A stretch of DNA of 64,000 nucleotides from Anaeramoeba flamelloides (taxonomy: Eukaryota > Metamonada > Anaeramoebidae): NCBI GenBank assembly GCA_027625915.1, contig JANTQA010000040.1, positions 2,170,001 to 2,234,000 of the forward strand. The letters run 5' to 3'. A model generated the notes under the pieces. It was not told where the DNA came from and ran no database searches. It saw only the letters and a program-made list of their open reading frames with translations. Numbering within the stretch: the stretch's first letter is position 1; the number at the start of each line of letters is the position of its first letter. Position numbers and translations under genes: made by a program. Positions 1-10,409 of this stretch are shown piece by piece.

Positions 1-1740
1 TCAAAAAGGAAATTTTTTGAATTTATTATTATTTTTTTTTCCAAAATCCAAATTGAAGAGTGTAAGATTAAAAAGTTGGAAGGTTAGTTGTATAAAAATG
101 AATTTTGATTTTTTGGGTTTTAGAAGAAAATTTTGATTTACTTTTTTGCCAATTAACTAAATGAAAAAAAAAAAATTTTAAAAGCTCCAAATAAAACCAA
201 ACCTAATTAAAAATTTCAGTTGATAACTACAAATCACATTCTTTTATAACTTAGCTTCCAAATTATTAGTCTTATAGACTTTTCAATTCAGATTGTCGAT
301 AAAACAAAAAAATAAATTCAGAAAAATGGTCTTTTTGAAGCACTATTAAAACCCAAATTAAGTCGAAGATGGATCGTTAAGAATCAAATGAACAAGTCAC
401 TACACCATATACAAGATAATATTTTTCTAAAATTCAGGGATTGTAAACCTTAAAAGTACAGCAATAAGATTTACAAAAATGGAAATTGAGATAAAAATTA
501 TTTTCACTGTTTTTTCATTTATAAGTATGAATAAAATCTGGTTTTTTTCAAAGATTTTTTTTGAAAACAAGATAATAACTACACAAGAAAAAAATGGTTC
601 GGTTGTTATTTTAATTACTAACTGGAAATTAAGAACCGATAAAGGAGAAAATTTCATTAACCTTAAAATTGAAAAAATATATGTTCTTTTAGATTCTCAA
701 AAGATTAATGGTACTATTCCATAATAATTTATCTAAACTATTTTTCAGTCAAATGTGCCCAATTTTGATAGGTGAAATACATGTGTTAAAATGATTTGCA
801 TAGATATTAGAAGAAAAAATATATTTTTTTCGGAAATTTTCAAAATTAAAAGCATTTTTTCACATTTTTGCTTTTTTTTTTTTTCGATTTGTTTTTTGAG
901 CACCTAATTCAGTTGCAAAAAATTTTTATTATTGCAAGATCAATAGTCACTTTGTAAAAACGTGTTATTCTAAGGTTATTGAAACAATGGAAATGATTGT
1001 TGAGAAATCATATTGATTTCTATTGGAATTTTATTCAATCTTTGAACTTGATATTTGATTAATAAATGTGTAAAAATTTTCACTTCATTTTCAATTCCTT
1101 TTTCAAATAGAGACCGCAAATACCAACACACTTAGTTTAAGGACTTGATTTCTAAAAGAAAAGTATGGAAAATGAAGGGGAAATGGTTTCCTATTTATTA
1201 TTCAAATACCAGTAGAAGGTCAAAACGAACATTGTTGTTTTTCTCAATGCGGTACCTAAGAATTTGAGTTTTTCTAATTTTTAAGAAAATTTATTAATTA
1301 ATTAGTTTTCTTTCAGACAGGATTTCAACAATTCTTTGATGTGTATTATTCTGCTTATTTCTTATTTTTTCTTCAAAGGTCAATTATATAAAATAATTGA
1401 TATTTGAAAAAAATGTTGGGCCCCTTTGACTGAAACAAAGTTTACATGAATTGTGCACTCAAAAATGTTCAATCAGTGTTATTTCATACTCTTAAATTCA
1501 AATTAATACAATTCAAATTTAATCTCAAAGTTCAATCAAAGTGGTTTTAATTAAATTTCTAAAAATTTTCTTTTCAATTGATCTTTTGAACATTTTTCAA
1601 CCCCCTGTTTGGGCAAATAGTTGGAAATTTGAAATAATAAATTTTTATTTCTTAAAAGGAAAATGACAGTAGATGTGTTCATTGGGATTTTTCCAAAGCA
1701 GAAAAGGCGATTGTTCTTGTGAAAGAGCTACCAACCAATT
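1..1740. other. Gene-free AT-rich stretch with one dispersed repeat
   Basis: No supported gene. Overlapping short open frames at 427-724 on both strands are low-complexity and match no family I know. A dispersed repeat (family K, listed separately) occupies about 753-1290. The remainder is AT-rich spacer, and the part from about 1400 to 1740 lies downstream of the Ras gene, so it may include its 3' untranslated region. Confidence 0.6.
753..1290. repeat. Dispersed repeat family K, copy 1
   Basis: This block reappears in opposite orientation at about 24730-25265. Shared landmarks in the same order are the Cys/Phe-free AT-rich blocks around 'agtcactttgtaaaaacgtg', 'atagagaccgcaaatacc' and 'ggacttgatttctaaaagaa'. 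The copies are clearly diverged, so the duplication is old. Related, more decayed sequence lies at 33540-34560. No coding capacity was recognised, and the class of element is unknown. Confidence 0.6.
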
Positions 1741-2307
1741 TTACAAAATCACACACTTACTGTTTCGATTTCTCATGGGAATTTTCTTTCGATTATGTTT
1801 AAGATAATAATTATTTATTTCGACAACCAAGCCACAATATACTTTTTCAACATTTAGTCCTGTTTTAGCTGAGGTCTCCAAAAAAGTACAATTGAAACTT
1901 TTAGATAAATTTGCCCCTTCGCTTTGAGAGATCTTTCGATCTTTCTCAAGATCGTTTTTGTTTCCAACAATTACAATTGGAAAATCATCAGAATCTTTGA
2001 CATTTTTGATTTCTCCGAATATATTTGATACTTCGTCAAAGGTAGTTCTGGATGTGATCGAATAAACAATTATAAAGCCTTCTGATTCTCTCGTGTATGA
2101 ATCTCTCATTGAAGAGTATTCTTCACAGCCTCCTGTATCAAGGATATCCAATAAGCATGTTTCTTCGTCAATCTTTATTTGACGTTTAAAATTCTCTTCA
2201 ATTGTTGGATCGTAATCTTCAACAAAATGGTTTTGCACAAATTGAATTGTTAATGAAGATTTCCCAACACCACCGCCACCAAGTACTACTAATTTGTACA
2301 CATTCAT
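1741..2307 (-). CDS. Ras-family small GTPase with Gly59/Cys61 switch II
   Basis: A 188-residue Ras-subfamily GTPase, expected to act as a membrane-bound GTP switch. I chose the start at 2307 because it gives MNVYKLVVL, aligning exactly with the canonical Ras N-terminus; an upstream in-frame ATG at 2334 would add nine residues. Visible motifs in Ras numbering are the P-loop GGGGVGKS (10-17), effector loop YDPTIEE (32-38), NKND (116-119) and the ETSAK motif. The C-terminus is a polybasic tail ending in the CAAX box CVIL, whose Leu predicts geranylgeranylation. Switch II reads DTGGCEE instead of DTAGQEE, so Ala59 is Gly and catalytic Gln61 is Cys. The gene is intronless and ends with TAA. The Ras assignment is firm; slow intrinsic hydrolysis is inference from the known role of residue 61. 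Confidence 0.95.
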   Translation of the reverse strand: MNVYKLVVLGGGGVGKSSLTIQFVQNHFVEDYDPTIEENFKRQIKIDEETCLLDILDTGGCEEYSSMRDSYTRESEGFIIVYSITSRTTFDEVSNIFGEIKNVKDSDDFPIVIVGNKNDLEKDRKISQSEGANLSKSFNCTFLETSAKTGLNVEKVYCGLVVEINNYYLKHNRKKIPMRNRNSKCVIL

Positions 2308-2544
2308 TTTTCGAATTATTTTTGTTGAGATCAAAGTGTTTTAGGGTTTTATCCTATTTTCCAAATAGAAAAATAATAAAAAATGAATTATTTCAATCAC
2401 TACAAGAATAACACAAAAATTGTAGTCACTTTATTTACTTGGCAATACTTTTGTTTTTTTGAAATTGTTCAAAATTTTGAAAGGAATTATAAGATCACAA
2501 TGCAACAACTTTCATTTTAAAAGTTTAACTTTTTAAAAAAATGT

Positions 2545-2850
2545 AATTTGAAAAACTTTCCACTTTTAGATTTTCATAAAAAGAGTTCCAGGTTTTTGAA
2601 AGTTAACAAATATTTTTCTTTTGAGATAACTTTAAAAAATTCAATTAAATTCAAAATGTTATCTCTTTGGTTAATTATTATTTTTTTGCACTTTTTTGGC
2701 TAATAAAAGTTTGTTTCAAATATTTGAAATTGGAAAAAATATGTAAGAATATCAAAGACTGAAATCTTGTAGACTGTCAGTTTGAAAGTTCGAAAAAGTC
2801 TTGAAAGTATTTGTATGGATGGTAATATTCTTGTCATGATTGTTTTTTTT
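2545..2850. repeat. Dispersed repeat family R, copy 1
   Basis: Matches about 36190-36510 in reverse orientation, with shared landmarks such as 'cttgtagactgtcagtttg' and 'aaaaagagttccaggttttt'. Both copies are eroded. The element class is unknown. This copy lies 240 bp upstream of the Ras start. Confidence 0.5.
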
Positions 2851-2904
2851 TTTTTTTTCTTGCTCTTGTGCTTCAGTAATAAATATAATTAGGGAACCTT
2901 TGAA

Positions 2905-3165
2905 ATAAGTTTTATTCAAACAACAAAATCACTCATAGTCTCAAAATAAATAGAATCAAATGTTCATTCAGTTTTTCAAAAACAGATATAAAAATCATGA
3001 TATCTTTTCAAATTGATATATCTTATAAAAGTGCTTTAATTATTGATTTCCTTCGTTTGAGAATCAACACTTTGATGTTTACTTTTAAATCTTTAGAGTA
3101 TTGATTTTTGGAAAGCAGAATGAAAATATTGATCTTTATATTCTACTATTTATAGTATAGAGGTA
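2905..3165. repeat. Dispersed repeat family I, uninterrupted copy
   Basis: Colinear with the sequence at about 7740-7812 plus 8693-8830, where the palindromic element H has split the second copy. Shared landmarks are 'tcaaaataaat', 'ttcattcag/ttcattcaac' and 'aatgaaaatattgatctt'. It serves as the empty-site reference for the H insertion. Confidence 0.5.
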
Positions 3166-3771
3166 TTATAAACTTTCTTTTTTAAACTGCTAAACTATTT
3201 AAAATAGAGTAAAATTCCTGTTTGAAATTACCTCAATTTTCTTTCATAGTTTAATACTGAAGAGATCAGTTAACATTTTTTTTTTTTTATTTTCTTGATT
3301 TTGAGATGCCTCTTTATTGTTTTTTACAAATTTGTCTTAATAGAAGATTAGTAATAAAAAATTCAATTTTTTTTTTTAAGATTTAAATAAATGATGAAAA
3401 AGGGATTATTTCTGAACAAATAATTTTCATATATTAGAAAAAATATTGAAAACACAATGATATTTGGGGAAAGAAACAAAAATAACCAATCTATGCTTTT
3501 TTTATGATAATTCTTATTGAGTAAATCTTGAAAATTGACTTTTGAAAAATAATTCTTTTAGAAAGTTATAAATAAAAATTTTCAAAAACTAATGTACTAT
3601 TTTGATTTCTATTTTTTTTATATTTATTTTGTTTTTCAAGATCTTTTTTTTTTCAACTTATCAAAAAAAAAATTTTTTTGAAAACCCAGAAAAAAAAATT
3701 AACAAAATGAAATATTTAAATATTGATCTTTTGTAAAAAAACAACTATTTGTTTTTCAATAAGAATATTTA

Positions 3772-3960
3772 CAGTTAGTTCCACTTTTAAGGACAATATT
3801 TGAAACAAATTTAAGGCATAAAAAATCCCAAATTAATGCCAATTTTGGACTTTTTTACACAATTGATTTTAATAGAACCAGAAATTTCTGTTTTATTTGA
3901 GATTTTTTTTATAAATGTAAATTTAGAAGAAAGTTTGTGTCTTAAAAGTGGAATTTACTT
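3772..3960. mobile_element. Family A MITE, decayed copy
   Basis: A foldback element of about 190 bp flanked by TA on both sides. The left end begins CAGTTAGTTCCACTTTTAAG and the right end is its approximate inverse. It is a clearly older relative of the intact copies at 24427 and 35366. TA target duplication and CAGT-like ends are typical of non-autonomous Tc1/mariner elements. Confidence 0.7.
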
Positions 3961-4179
3961 TAATAGATTTTTAGGGTCATTTTAACTTCATAGCACTAAT
4001 CTTTTTTTAATTAAAATTTAACACCCTTTAATTTGTGATTTTTCAGTTTTGTGTGATTGCCTTTTTAACGAATCAAATTGTTGAATTTTTTTTTATTTTT
4101 ATTTATATCTATTTCCATTTGGACTAATCAAAATTATGAAATTTATTGCACTTGTCAGGAATTTTTTATAAAAGTTCTC

Positions 4180-5130
4180 ATGGTTAGAAAACTTTGGGTA
4201 ATAAAGAAAAAATAATAATAATAAAATTGAAAAATAAAAATACTTAAAATAGTAAAAAATATATAAATTCGTGCACCTAGTGCCCCACTCTGAGAGTTTG
4301 TGTTTAGTTTTTTTTTAATTCGAAAGAATTTAGCAAAATCAAAGATTTTATTCCATTCTTTTAAATGAAAAAGAACCCAACGACAGTGGAATAACACTAA
4401 TTGATCATTGAATGTGGAATTTTATTTTTATAATAGATAATCTTTCTATTGGGTTTTTACCCCTCCTGTGTATTATGGGGACGTGTCATCAAGTTGCACC
4501 AAATGCTAAGGTTTTCTTGAGGTTTTCTGTTTTATTTATTAAGTGTTCTAGGTTTTTTTAAGGTTTTATATTTTATTTGTGAAGTATTCTAGGTTTTTTT
4601 AACTATTTGATATAAATAGAAAACCAAAAAAAACCTAATGAAAATCTATTGGTTTTTGAAATAAACAGAAATACAAGAAAACCAAACCACACTATTCCAT
4701 ACTTCAAAAAAATGGTCAAAAAAAAATTTTTTAAATAATACTTTTTAATTTAGAAGAGTAAACTGAATTAGCCACCAAATTCTATATTTTGCCTTGGTTT
4801 TTTTATATTGTAATAATAAGAAGAAAATTTCTTCAATTTTCTTTTATTTCTTAAATTAAAAAAAAACCGAACAAAAAGTGCCTAGGTTTTCCAGAACAAA
4901 AAAGAATAGAGAAATGACAAGGGTTTTAAACAATTCTTTTAAATTCTGAAAAACCTAACGACACTTTTCTTATTTTTTTTTCTTCTTTTACTTATTTCAC
5001 AAAATCCATTTATTTTTCTAATAAAAAGAAAATACAAGAAAATATAATAGATTTTTTACAGGAATTTCAAAACAATGGAGTAAAAAATCTTTAAATTTAT
5101 TCTATTCTGTTAAAATCTCGATCACCTAAC
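4180..5130. repeat. Composite hairpin repeat (family E), locus 1
   Basis: A chain of short hairpin units. The opening segment (4180-4300, containing 'tagtgccccactct') is shared with 25466-25590 and, inverted, with 26930-27050. It is followed by units built from 'ggttttcttgaggttttctg' and 'aaataaacagaaaa' and their inverses, and by 'ggttttccagaa' hairpins near 4880-4960. The same modules recur at six other loci here. No coding capacity was seen. Confidence 0.65.
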
Positions 5131-5946
5131 TAAAAAATTTTTAAACTGGAAAAGTTCCAAAAATATTCAACAATTTTGAAAATTTAATAAAAAATTGAAT
5201 AATAATTCTGATGTAAAAATAATAATGAAAAAATAAAAAATGTAATTTATACAAAGAAACTTTAAACATTAAGATCATTGAATAGTTCAATAAAATCTTT
5301 GGAAAAATCTAAATATTTGAATTTTTTAAAAATAAGTGAAAAAATAATAAAATCACTGTTATTATTTTGAAAGGTAACTCATTCTTTATATCATACTCAG
5401 AAGAAGAAAATGGAGGCGACAGAGATTTGTTAAGGCTGAACTTGTATATTTAAAGTTATAAGATATTATAGAAAAAAAGAAAAAAAATTAAAAGTTGAGA
5501 GTTGTGATCAATAAAATAGATTCTATTTAATATTATGTTATTAATAATTTAAACATGATTAAATCTTAATAATAATAGATTTTATATGAAAGATTATTCC
5601 AAACAATCTTGTAAAAATAAATTCAAAAAAAAAAAAAATTATTTATTGCCAAAAATCTTGGAAAGATAAGATTTTTCAAAATTAAACAGAAAAAAATTTT
5701 TTAAAAATCAAAACTGAGGACTTCTTTCTGATCAGTGGGCATTCATTATAATTAAATAACAGAATGTTGTTTATTTCTGAATCATTTTAGTGGACTAATT
5801 CCCCATTAGGTTTTCATTTGTTTAAAAATTTTTTCAACACCATTTAGGTTTTTTTAAAATTGGTGTATTATAATTGTCCTTAAATTAAATAAATTTAAAT
5901 AACAATTGGAATTATTTTCTTTTTTTATTTAATACAATAATACTCG

Positions 5947-5947
<1 letters not shown>

Positions 5948-5987
<40 letters not shown>
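5948..5987. repeat. TA dinucleotide microsatellite
   Basis: About 20 consecutive TA units, lying about 70 bp beyond the stop codon of the Mcm10 gene. Confidence 0.95.
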
Positions 5988-5990
<3 letters not shown>

Positions 5991-6058
5991 GGATACAGAT
6001 CTCGATGTGAATATAAATTAAAAAATTAAAAGATCCTAAAGTGTATAACAATTCAAAT

Positions 6059-7429
6059 TTATAATTCAATTTGTTCATTTTTCATTCCTCTGCCCAATTT
6101 TGGTATTTTCTTTGCAGAATTTAAATAGGCCATTGTTTTATAATGCCCCTTAGTAACTGTTCTTCTTTTTTTTTTCGGCATTTTGGATGAGTTGGTTGGA
6201 TTCTTTTCTGTATTTTGAAGAGCCGATTTTACTTTCTTTGCGCCTAATGATTTTTTCCCTGTTTCTGTCAGCAAAACTTTATTAATCAAACTGATTTTTT
6301 TTTTTTTTGAAGGCCTTTTTTTCCAATCACCTGGCTTTATACTGCCTGAGAGGTTTTGGATTTGATTTCTTTTTCTGATGTTCTTTCTTGTGGCGTTTCT
6401 TGAGATTAAAGACATTCTGGACATTCTTTGTTCATGAAGGATTTTTTCTAAATGCATTTTACAATATCTACCCCGTGATCGATCGACACCAAATTTGCAA
6501 TTTTCCTTTGTTTCTGGGTTTTTGTAATTACAAAAAGAGAAATCTTGTGCCTTTCCGAGAATCATAATTTGCTGAATTTTGCCAACTTGTAAAAAAATGC
6601 TTTTTTGGTTGCGAGAATTGATTATTCTTGGGTTTGTGATGAGCAAAACTTGCCCTATTTTGGCATTTTCGACAATCTCTTTGGCCTGGTATTTTGCGTG
6701 CAAGACAATCGTTGTTTGGTTTAAATCAGATAAAGTTAAAGAATAATAGAGAGCTTTTTGATCAGTATTTTGAGTCTTTTGTGAATTAAACGAGGAAAAA
6801 GCCTTGCTTTGTGTGTTCTCTTTTTTAATTTCCAATTTGTTTTTATTCAAATTTTGTTGATCCTTTCCATTTCCTTTTTCTCTTTCTTTCTCTTTTTTGA
6901 TCTCCCTTTCGTTTTCTTTTTTGATCTCCTTGTTGATCAACCCACCCGTTAATGTAATCTTATTCGTTTTATTATTCTTCTTACTTTTGTTTCGTGATTT
7001 TCTTAGGTGTTTTGCGATGAGAACACACACAAAAAAAAATGGCTTTTGTTTTTTTCTTTTTTTGTTCCCAAACAAATTTGGTTGAATGAAATTTGGTAAT
7101 TCGCTCATAATAACCAGAGAAGAATTCTTGTTTAATGTAGATAAAATACTTCGCGTTTCGATAAATGAATTTAAAAAGACACGAAGCCCACAAATTTCAA
7201 ATACTCCTTTCTTGTCCTTTGTCAGTTCCTCGGGTAATTGGCATTTCCTTTTCCTTTTTTCTCTTTTTGATCCTTTTGTAGATTTGTCCTTTTGATTGTG
7301 CTCAAGTAACGCAACACTGAATGAACTTCTTGAAAGATCAGATTTGATTTCTTTTTGCACTTGTTGATCGTCCTGCATTTCTTCAACAGCAGAAATTAGT
7401 GAAGTAAAATAATCTTCTTCAGTGCTCAT
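6059..7429 (-). CDS. MCM10: Mcm10-like DNA replication initiation factor
   Basis: A 456-residue homologue of Mcm10, the nuclear scaffold that binds the CMG helicase, DNA and polymerase alpha during replication initiation. The start at 7429 (MSTEEDYF) was preferred over an in-frame ATG at 7561, because the extra 44 residues are low-complexity translation of likely leader sequence. An OB fold spans about 77-292, beginning FEICGLRVFL and ending GKIQQIMILG. It is interrupted by a Lys/Glu/Asn-rich insert at about 146-222. The hallmark zinc finger follows directly: C300, C311, C323 and H326, with the spacing C-x10-C-x11-C-x2-H. The C-terminal 130 residues are strongly basic. The protein is shorter than animal Mcm10, and I see no C-terminal metazoan-type winged-helix and zinc-ribbon module. 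The gene is intronless and ends with TAA. Confidence 0.9.
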   Translation of the reverse strand: MSTEEDYFTSLISAVEEMQDDQQVQKEIKSDLSRSSFSVALLEHNQKDKSTKGSKREKRKRKCQLPEELTKDKKGVFEICGLRVFLNSFIETRSILSTLNKNSSLVIMSELPNFIQPNLFGNKKRKKQKPFFFVCVLIAKHLRKSRNKSKKNNKTNKITLTGGLINKEIKKENEREIKKEKEREKGNGKDQQNLNKNKLEIKKENTQSKAFSSFNSQKTQNTDQKALYYSLTLSDLNQTTIVLHAKYQAKEIVENAKIGQVLLITNPRIINSRNQKSIFLQVGKIQQIMILGKAQDFSFCNYKNPETKENCKFGVDRSRGRYCKMHLEKILHEQRMSRMSLISRNATRKNIRKRNQIQNLSGSIKPGDWKKRPSKKKKISLINKVLLTETGKKSLGAKKVKSALQNTEKNPTNSSKMPKKKRRTVTKGHYKTMAYLNSAKKIPKLGRGMKNEQIEL

Positions 7430-7812
7430 TGTGATTATTGATTTTGTAAAAAAAATTTTTGAAAAATGATAATTTTTTGATTTTTTTTTTATTTTTTTTT
7501 GATTAGAAAGATAACGGATATTTTTGTAAAAAATGAGAAATCGATCAAGTTTAGAAACCATAATAATCCGATTTTTAAATCAATTTTCCTTTGTTAATTG
7601 TTTTGTGTCTGGTGTTGATGTATTAAAGATCTAATTATTTTATGGGTTTTGTTGGATCTTGAGATTTTAATATCAATCATATTTTTATTGGTTATGTATT
7701 TAATTTCAAATATTACAGATCACAAAAGTGAATAGAACTTAATTAAAAATACTATTTATTTCAAAATAAATGTAACAAAATTTTCATTCAACTTTGGATC
7801 AAAAAAAAATAT

Positions 7813-8692
7813 AAATCACGATTGTGAAAAAAATTTGGTTCAATAAAAAAAATTGGGTCAATCAAAAATTTGTTTTCGTTTTTTAAATAGTAAATATTAG
7901 CAAAATGATTTTTGATCAAAGTAAAATTTTATGAACAAATCTTACATTTAAGAAAAACCAAAGTCATTATCAATAATAATTTTCAAAGGCAATATTATCT
8001 TGTTGCATTTTAACCTTTTGGAATTACTGTGGAACTCTAAAAAATAAAAATTTATTTTTAATTGTCAACTTTACTCAAAATGTTGATTTTTTTTATTAGA
8101 TTACATTCCAAGATCAAGTTAATCATTGTTTGGGAAGACCAAAAATTAATAACCGTTTTAAATTAATGTTTGTCTATGGGGATTTTAAGAATTTAAATGG
8201 TTTCTGAAATCTTGATATTTCGGTATTTTGAAGTTTTGATTGTAAACATTAGTGGAAAACAACTTCTTTCGAAAAAACAGCTTTTTTGGAAGATTTTATT
8301 ATTCAATTTGGTTTAAATGGATATTTAAGATTAAGTTGATAAATTTGCTTTCATTAACAATGATAAATATCTTATTAGATTAATATATTTTAATATTTCC
8401 TATTAAATAGTTCTCTTATTTTTAGTAAAGTTGACAATTAAAAATAAATTTTATATTTTTTAGAGTTCCACAGTAATTCCAAAAGGTTAAAATGCAACAA
8501 TTTAATTTTACTTTTGAAAATTATTATTGATAGTTACTTTGGTTTTTCTTAAATGTAAGATTTGTTCATAAAATTTTACTTTGATCAAAAATCATTTTGC
8601 TAATATTTACTATTTAAAAAACGAAAACAAATTTTTGACTTATCCAATTTTTTTTATTGACCCAAATTTTTTTCACAATGGTCATGTAAAAT
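7813..8692. mobile_element. Family H long palindromic element
   Basis: Two arms of about 275 bp (7817-8092 and 8417-8690) are near-perfect inverse complements around a 320-bp loop. Ends read ATTGTGAAAAAAATTTGG and its inverse. The arms share 'ggaattactgtggaactcta' with its inverse. The element sits inside an older repeat I copy, whose uninterrupted counterpart is at 2905-3165. The loop has no recognisable transposase. High arm identity suggests a young insertion or ongoing gene conversion. Superfamily unknown. Confidence 0.8.
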
Positions 8693-8984
8693 TTTTAAAT
8701 TTTATATCAAAAAATTAGTTTAAATTATTAATTTCTTTTTGAATTGGGTAATTTGATGTATTATTTTAAATCTTGTGATGTGGTTTTTTGGAGAGCCAAA
8801 TGAAAATATTGATCTTTTTATTATACAATTAAAGATAATTTTCAATTCTTGGTAATCTCAGATATTATAATTTTTAGTTTTTTTTTTGTGGAATTGAATG
8901 TGATTTTGTTGAAATAATGTGTATGGAAAAGATTAATTTGTGTTTTAAAGTAAACAATGTATTTTTTGTTATAAGAGACCTATA

Positions 8985-9360
8985 CATAAAAAGAACAAAG
9001 AAACTAATAATAAACCCTAATTAAATATCGCATTAGTTTCTTAAAGTTCTATATTTCAATAAGAAATTCTAAAAATACAGGATCAAATTATAGATTTATC
9101 TCAAGATAAAAAGAATTAAATTTTTGAAAATAATTTTTATCATCAAAAAACTTTAATTTCAAAAAAATATGAGAAAATTACAAACCTTTTAAACAAATTT
9201 CCCACTTTATAAAAACTTACTGAAAAAATCAAGGTGTTCAATTTCAAAATTAATTTGAACTTAGGTATTCTACTGGGTAGTAAATTGGATGATGCATTGG
9301 AACAAGAATAAAAAAAAGTACCGATTTTCTTTTGGGTCAGGATTATATACTTTGGACAAA
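8985..9360. repeat. Dispersed repeat family J, copy 1
   Basis: Colinear in the same orientation with about 49100-49450. Shared landmarks are 'aaattctaaaaat', 'ggatcaa', 'atttatctcaa' and 'ttgaa(c)ttaggtat/ttggatat'. Both copies lie about 1 kb upstream of a minus-strand gene. Diverged; class unknown. Confidence 0.5.
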
Positions 9361-10409
9361 TATAATTTTGATAGTTTTATTGTTAACGACAATCTTTAAA
9401 AATCATGAAATAAGTCACTATAATGAAAAAATAAATTCTGAAAATTAAATTTAGTCAAAATTACAGATTAAAATTCAGTTATACATCTTTTATATATTAT
9501 TTTTACAAATTTATAATAATTTTATGTAATAAAAATGGATAGCTATTAAACTCATGAAAATATGAATACCCCCCTTTTTAAAATTTGGGAAAACTGAAAA
9601 AAAGGCCAATTTTTGGGGTATTTTTTTATTGAAATTTGTTACAAAGAATGAAATTTATATTGAAGATGAAGAAAGAAAGAAAAATAAAGGTTAAAAAATA
9701 TTGTAGATAAAAAAAAGAAAGAATATATATATTAAAACTCAAACATGAAAAAAAAAAAAAAATGATAAATTATATTCCAAAAACACAAAAAAAAATCAGA
9801 TTTTAAATTTAATTTTTCGAGATCTTTTGAAAGAAAAAGTTTGTGCGATTTTAAAATTGAAAAATATGAATTTTTTTAGATATTTAAAAAAAAAAATAAA
9901 TTCAAATTATCTCTCCACTTAGTAAAATAAAAATTCCAAAATTTTACAATTAAAAATGAAAAAAATATTATCAAAAACTTTTTTTTTTCTAAATTCCCAT
10001 TGATATCAAAAAAGTGTAAACCCTTTTACATTGATATCATAATTTACAATAATCATCTTTGTAAAAATTGTCAAAGAAAAATATAAAAAGATAGTGAAAA
10101 AATTTTATACATTTACTGAACAAATACACTTATTTTAACCACTCAAATGTTAATATTATACCAATTTTCACTCTCAACTTCTTTGATTTCTCTTACCGTA
10201 AAAAACTTCCTTTGATACTTTATCTTAAAATACTAAATCCCTAAGTCCTTTAACAATAACTTTCGCTTTTACAACATATTTTCCCTTATAAAGTATTATA
10301 TACTTTGTGAAAGTTTGAATAGACTCCAAATTAATGCCAAGTTAGGACATTTTTTGTTATGATTTTCTTAAAAACAAAAATCATTTTTTCCATTTAGGAT
10401 TTTCGAGTA

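Larger units (their letters stand above)
2308..6058. other. Gene-free interval between Ras and Mcm10 genes
   Basis: No supported gene. It is the upstream region of Ras and the downstream region of Mcm10, both on the minus strand. It holds repeats R (2545-2850) and I (2905-3165), a decayed family A MITE (3772-3960), a composite hairpin repeat (4180-5130) and a TA microsatellite (5948-5987). A frame at 4155-4397 lies wholly inside repeat sequence and is not credible. Confidence 0.6.
7430..10409. other. Interval between divergent Mcm10 and DHHC-family genes
   Basis: No supported gene. The two flanking genes point away from each other, so both promoters must lie here. It contains old repeat I (7740-7812 and 8693-8830) split by palindrome H (7813-8692), and repeat J (8985-9360). 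From 9360 to 10400 I see only AT-rich spacer, plus a possible family A scrap near 10325-10360. Confidence 0.55.

Noticed and set aside
427-724. Two overlapping short frames on opposite strands
   Set aside because: Both are hydrophobic low-complexity translations of the same AT-rich DNA; neither shows a domain, and they cannot both be genes.
4155-4397. 80-codon minus-strand frame
   Set aside because: It falls within the composite hairpin repeat shared with 25466-26100.
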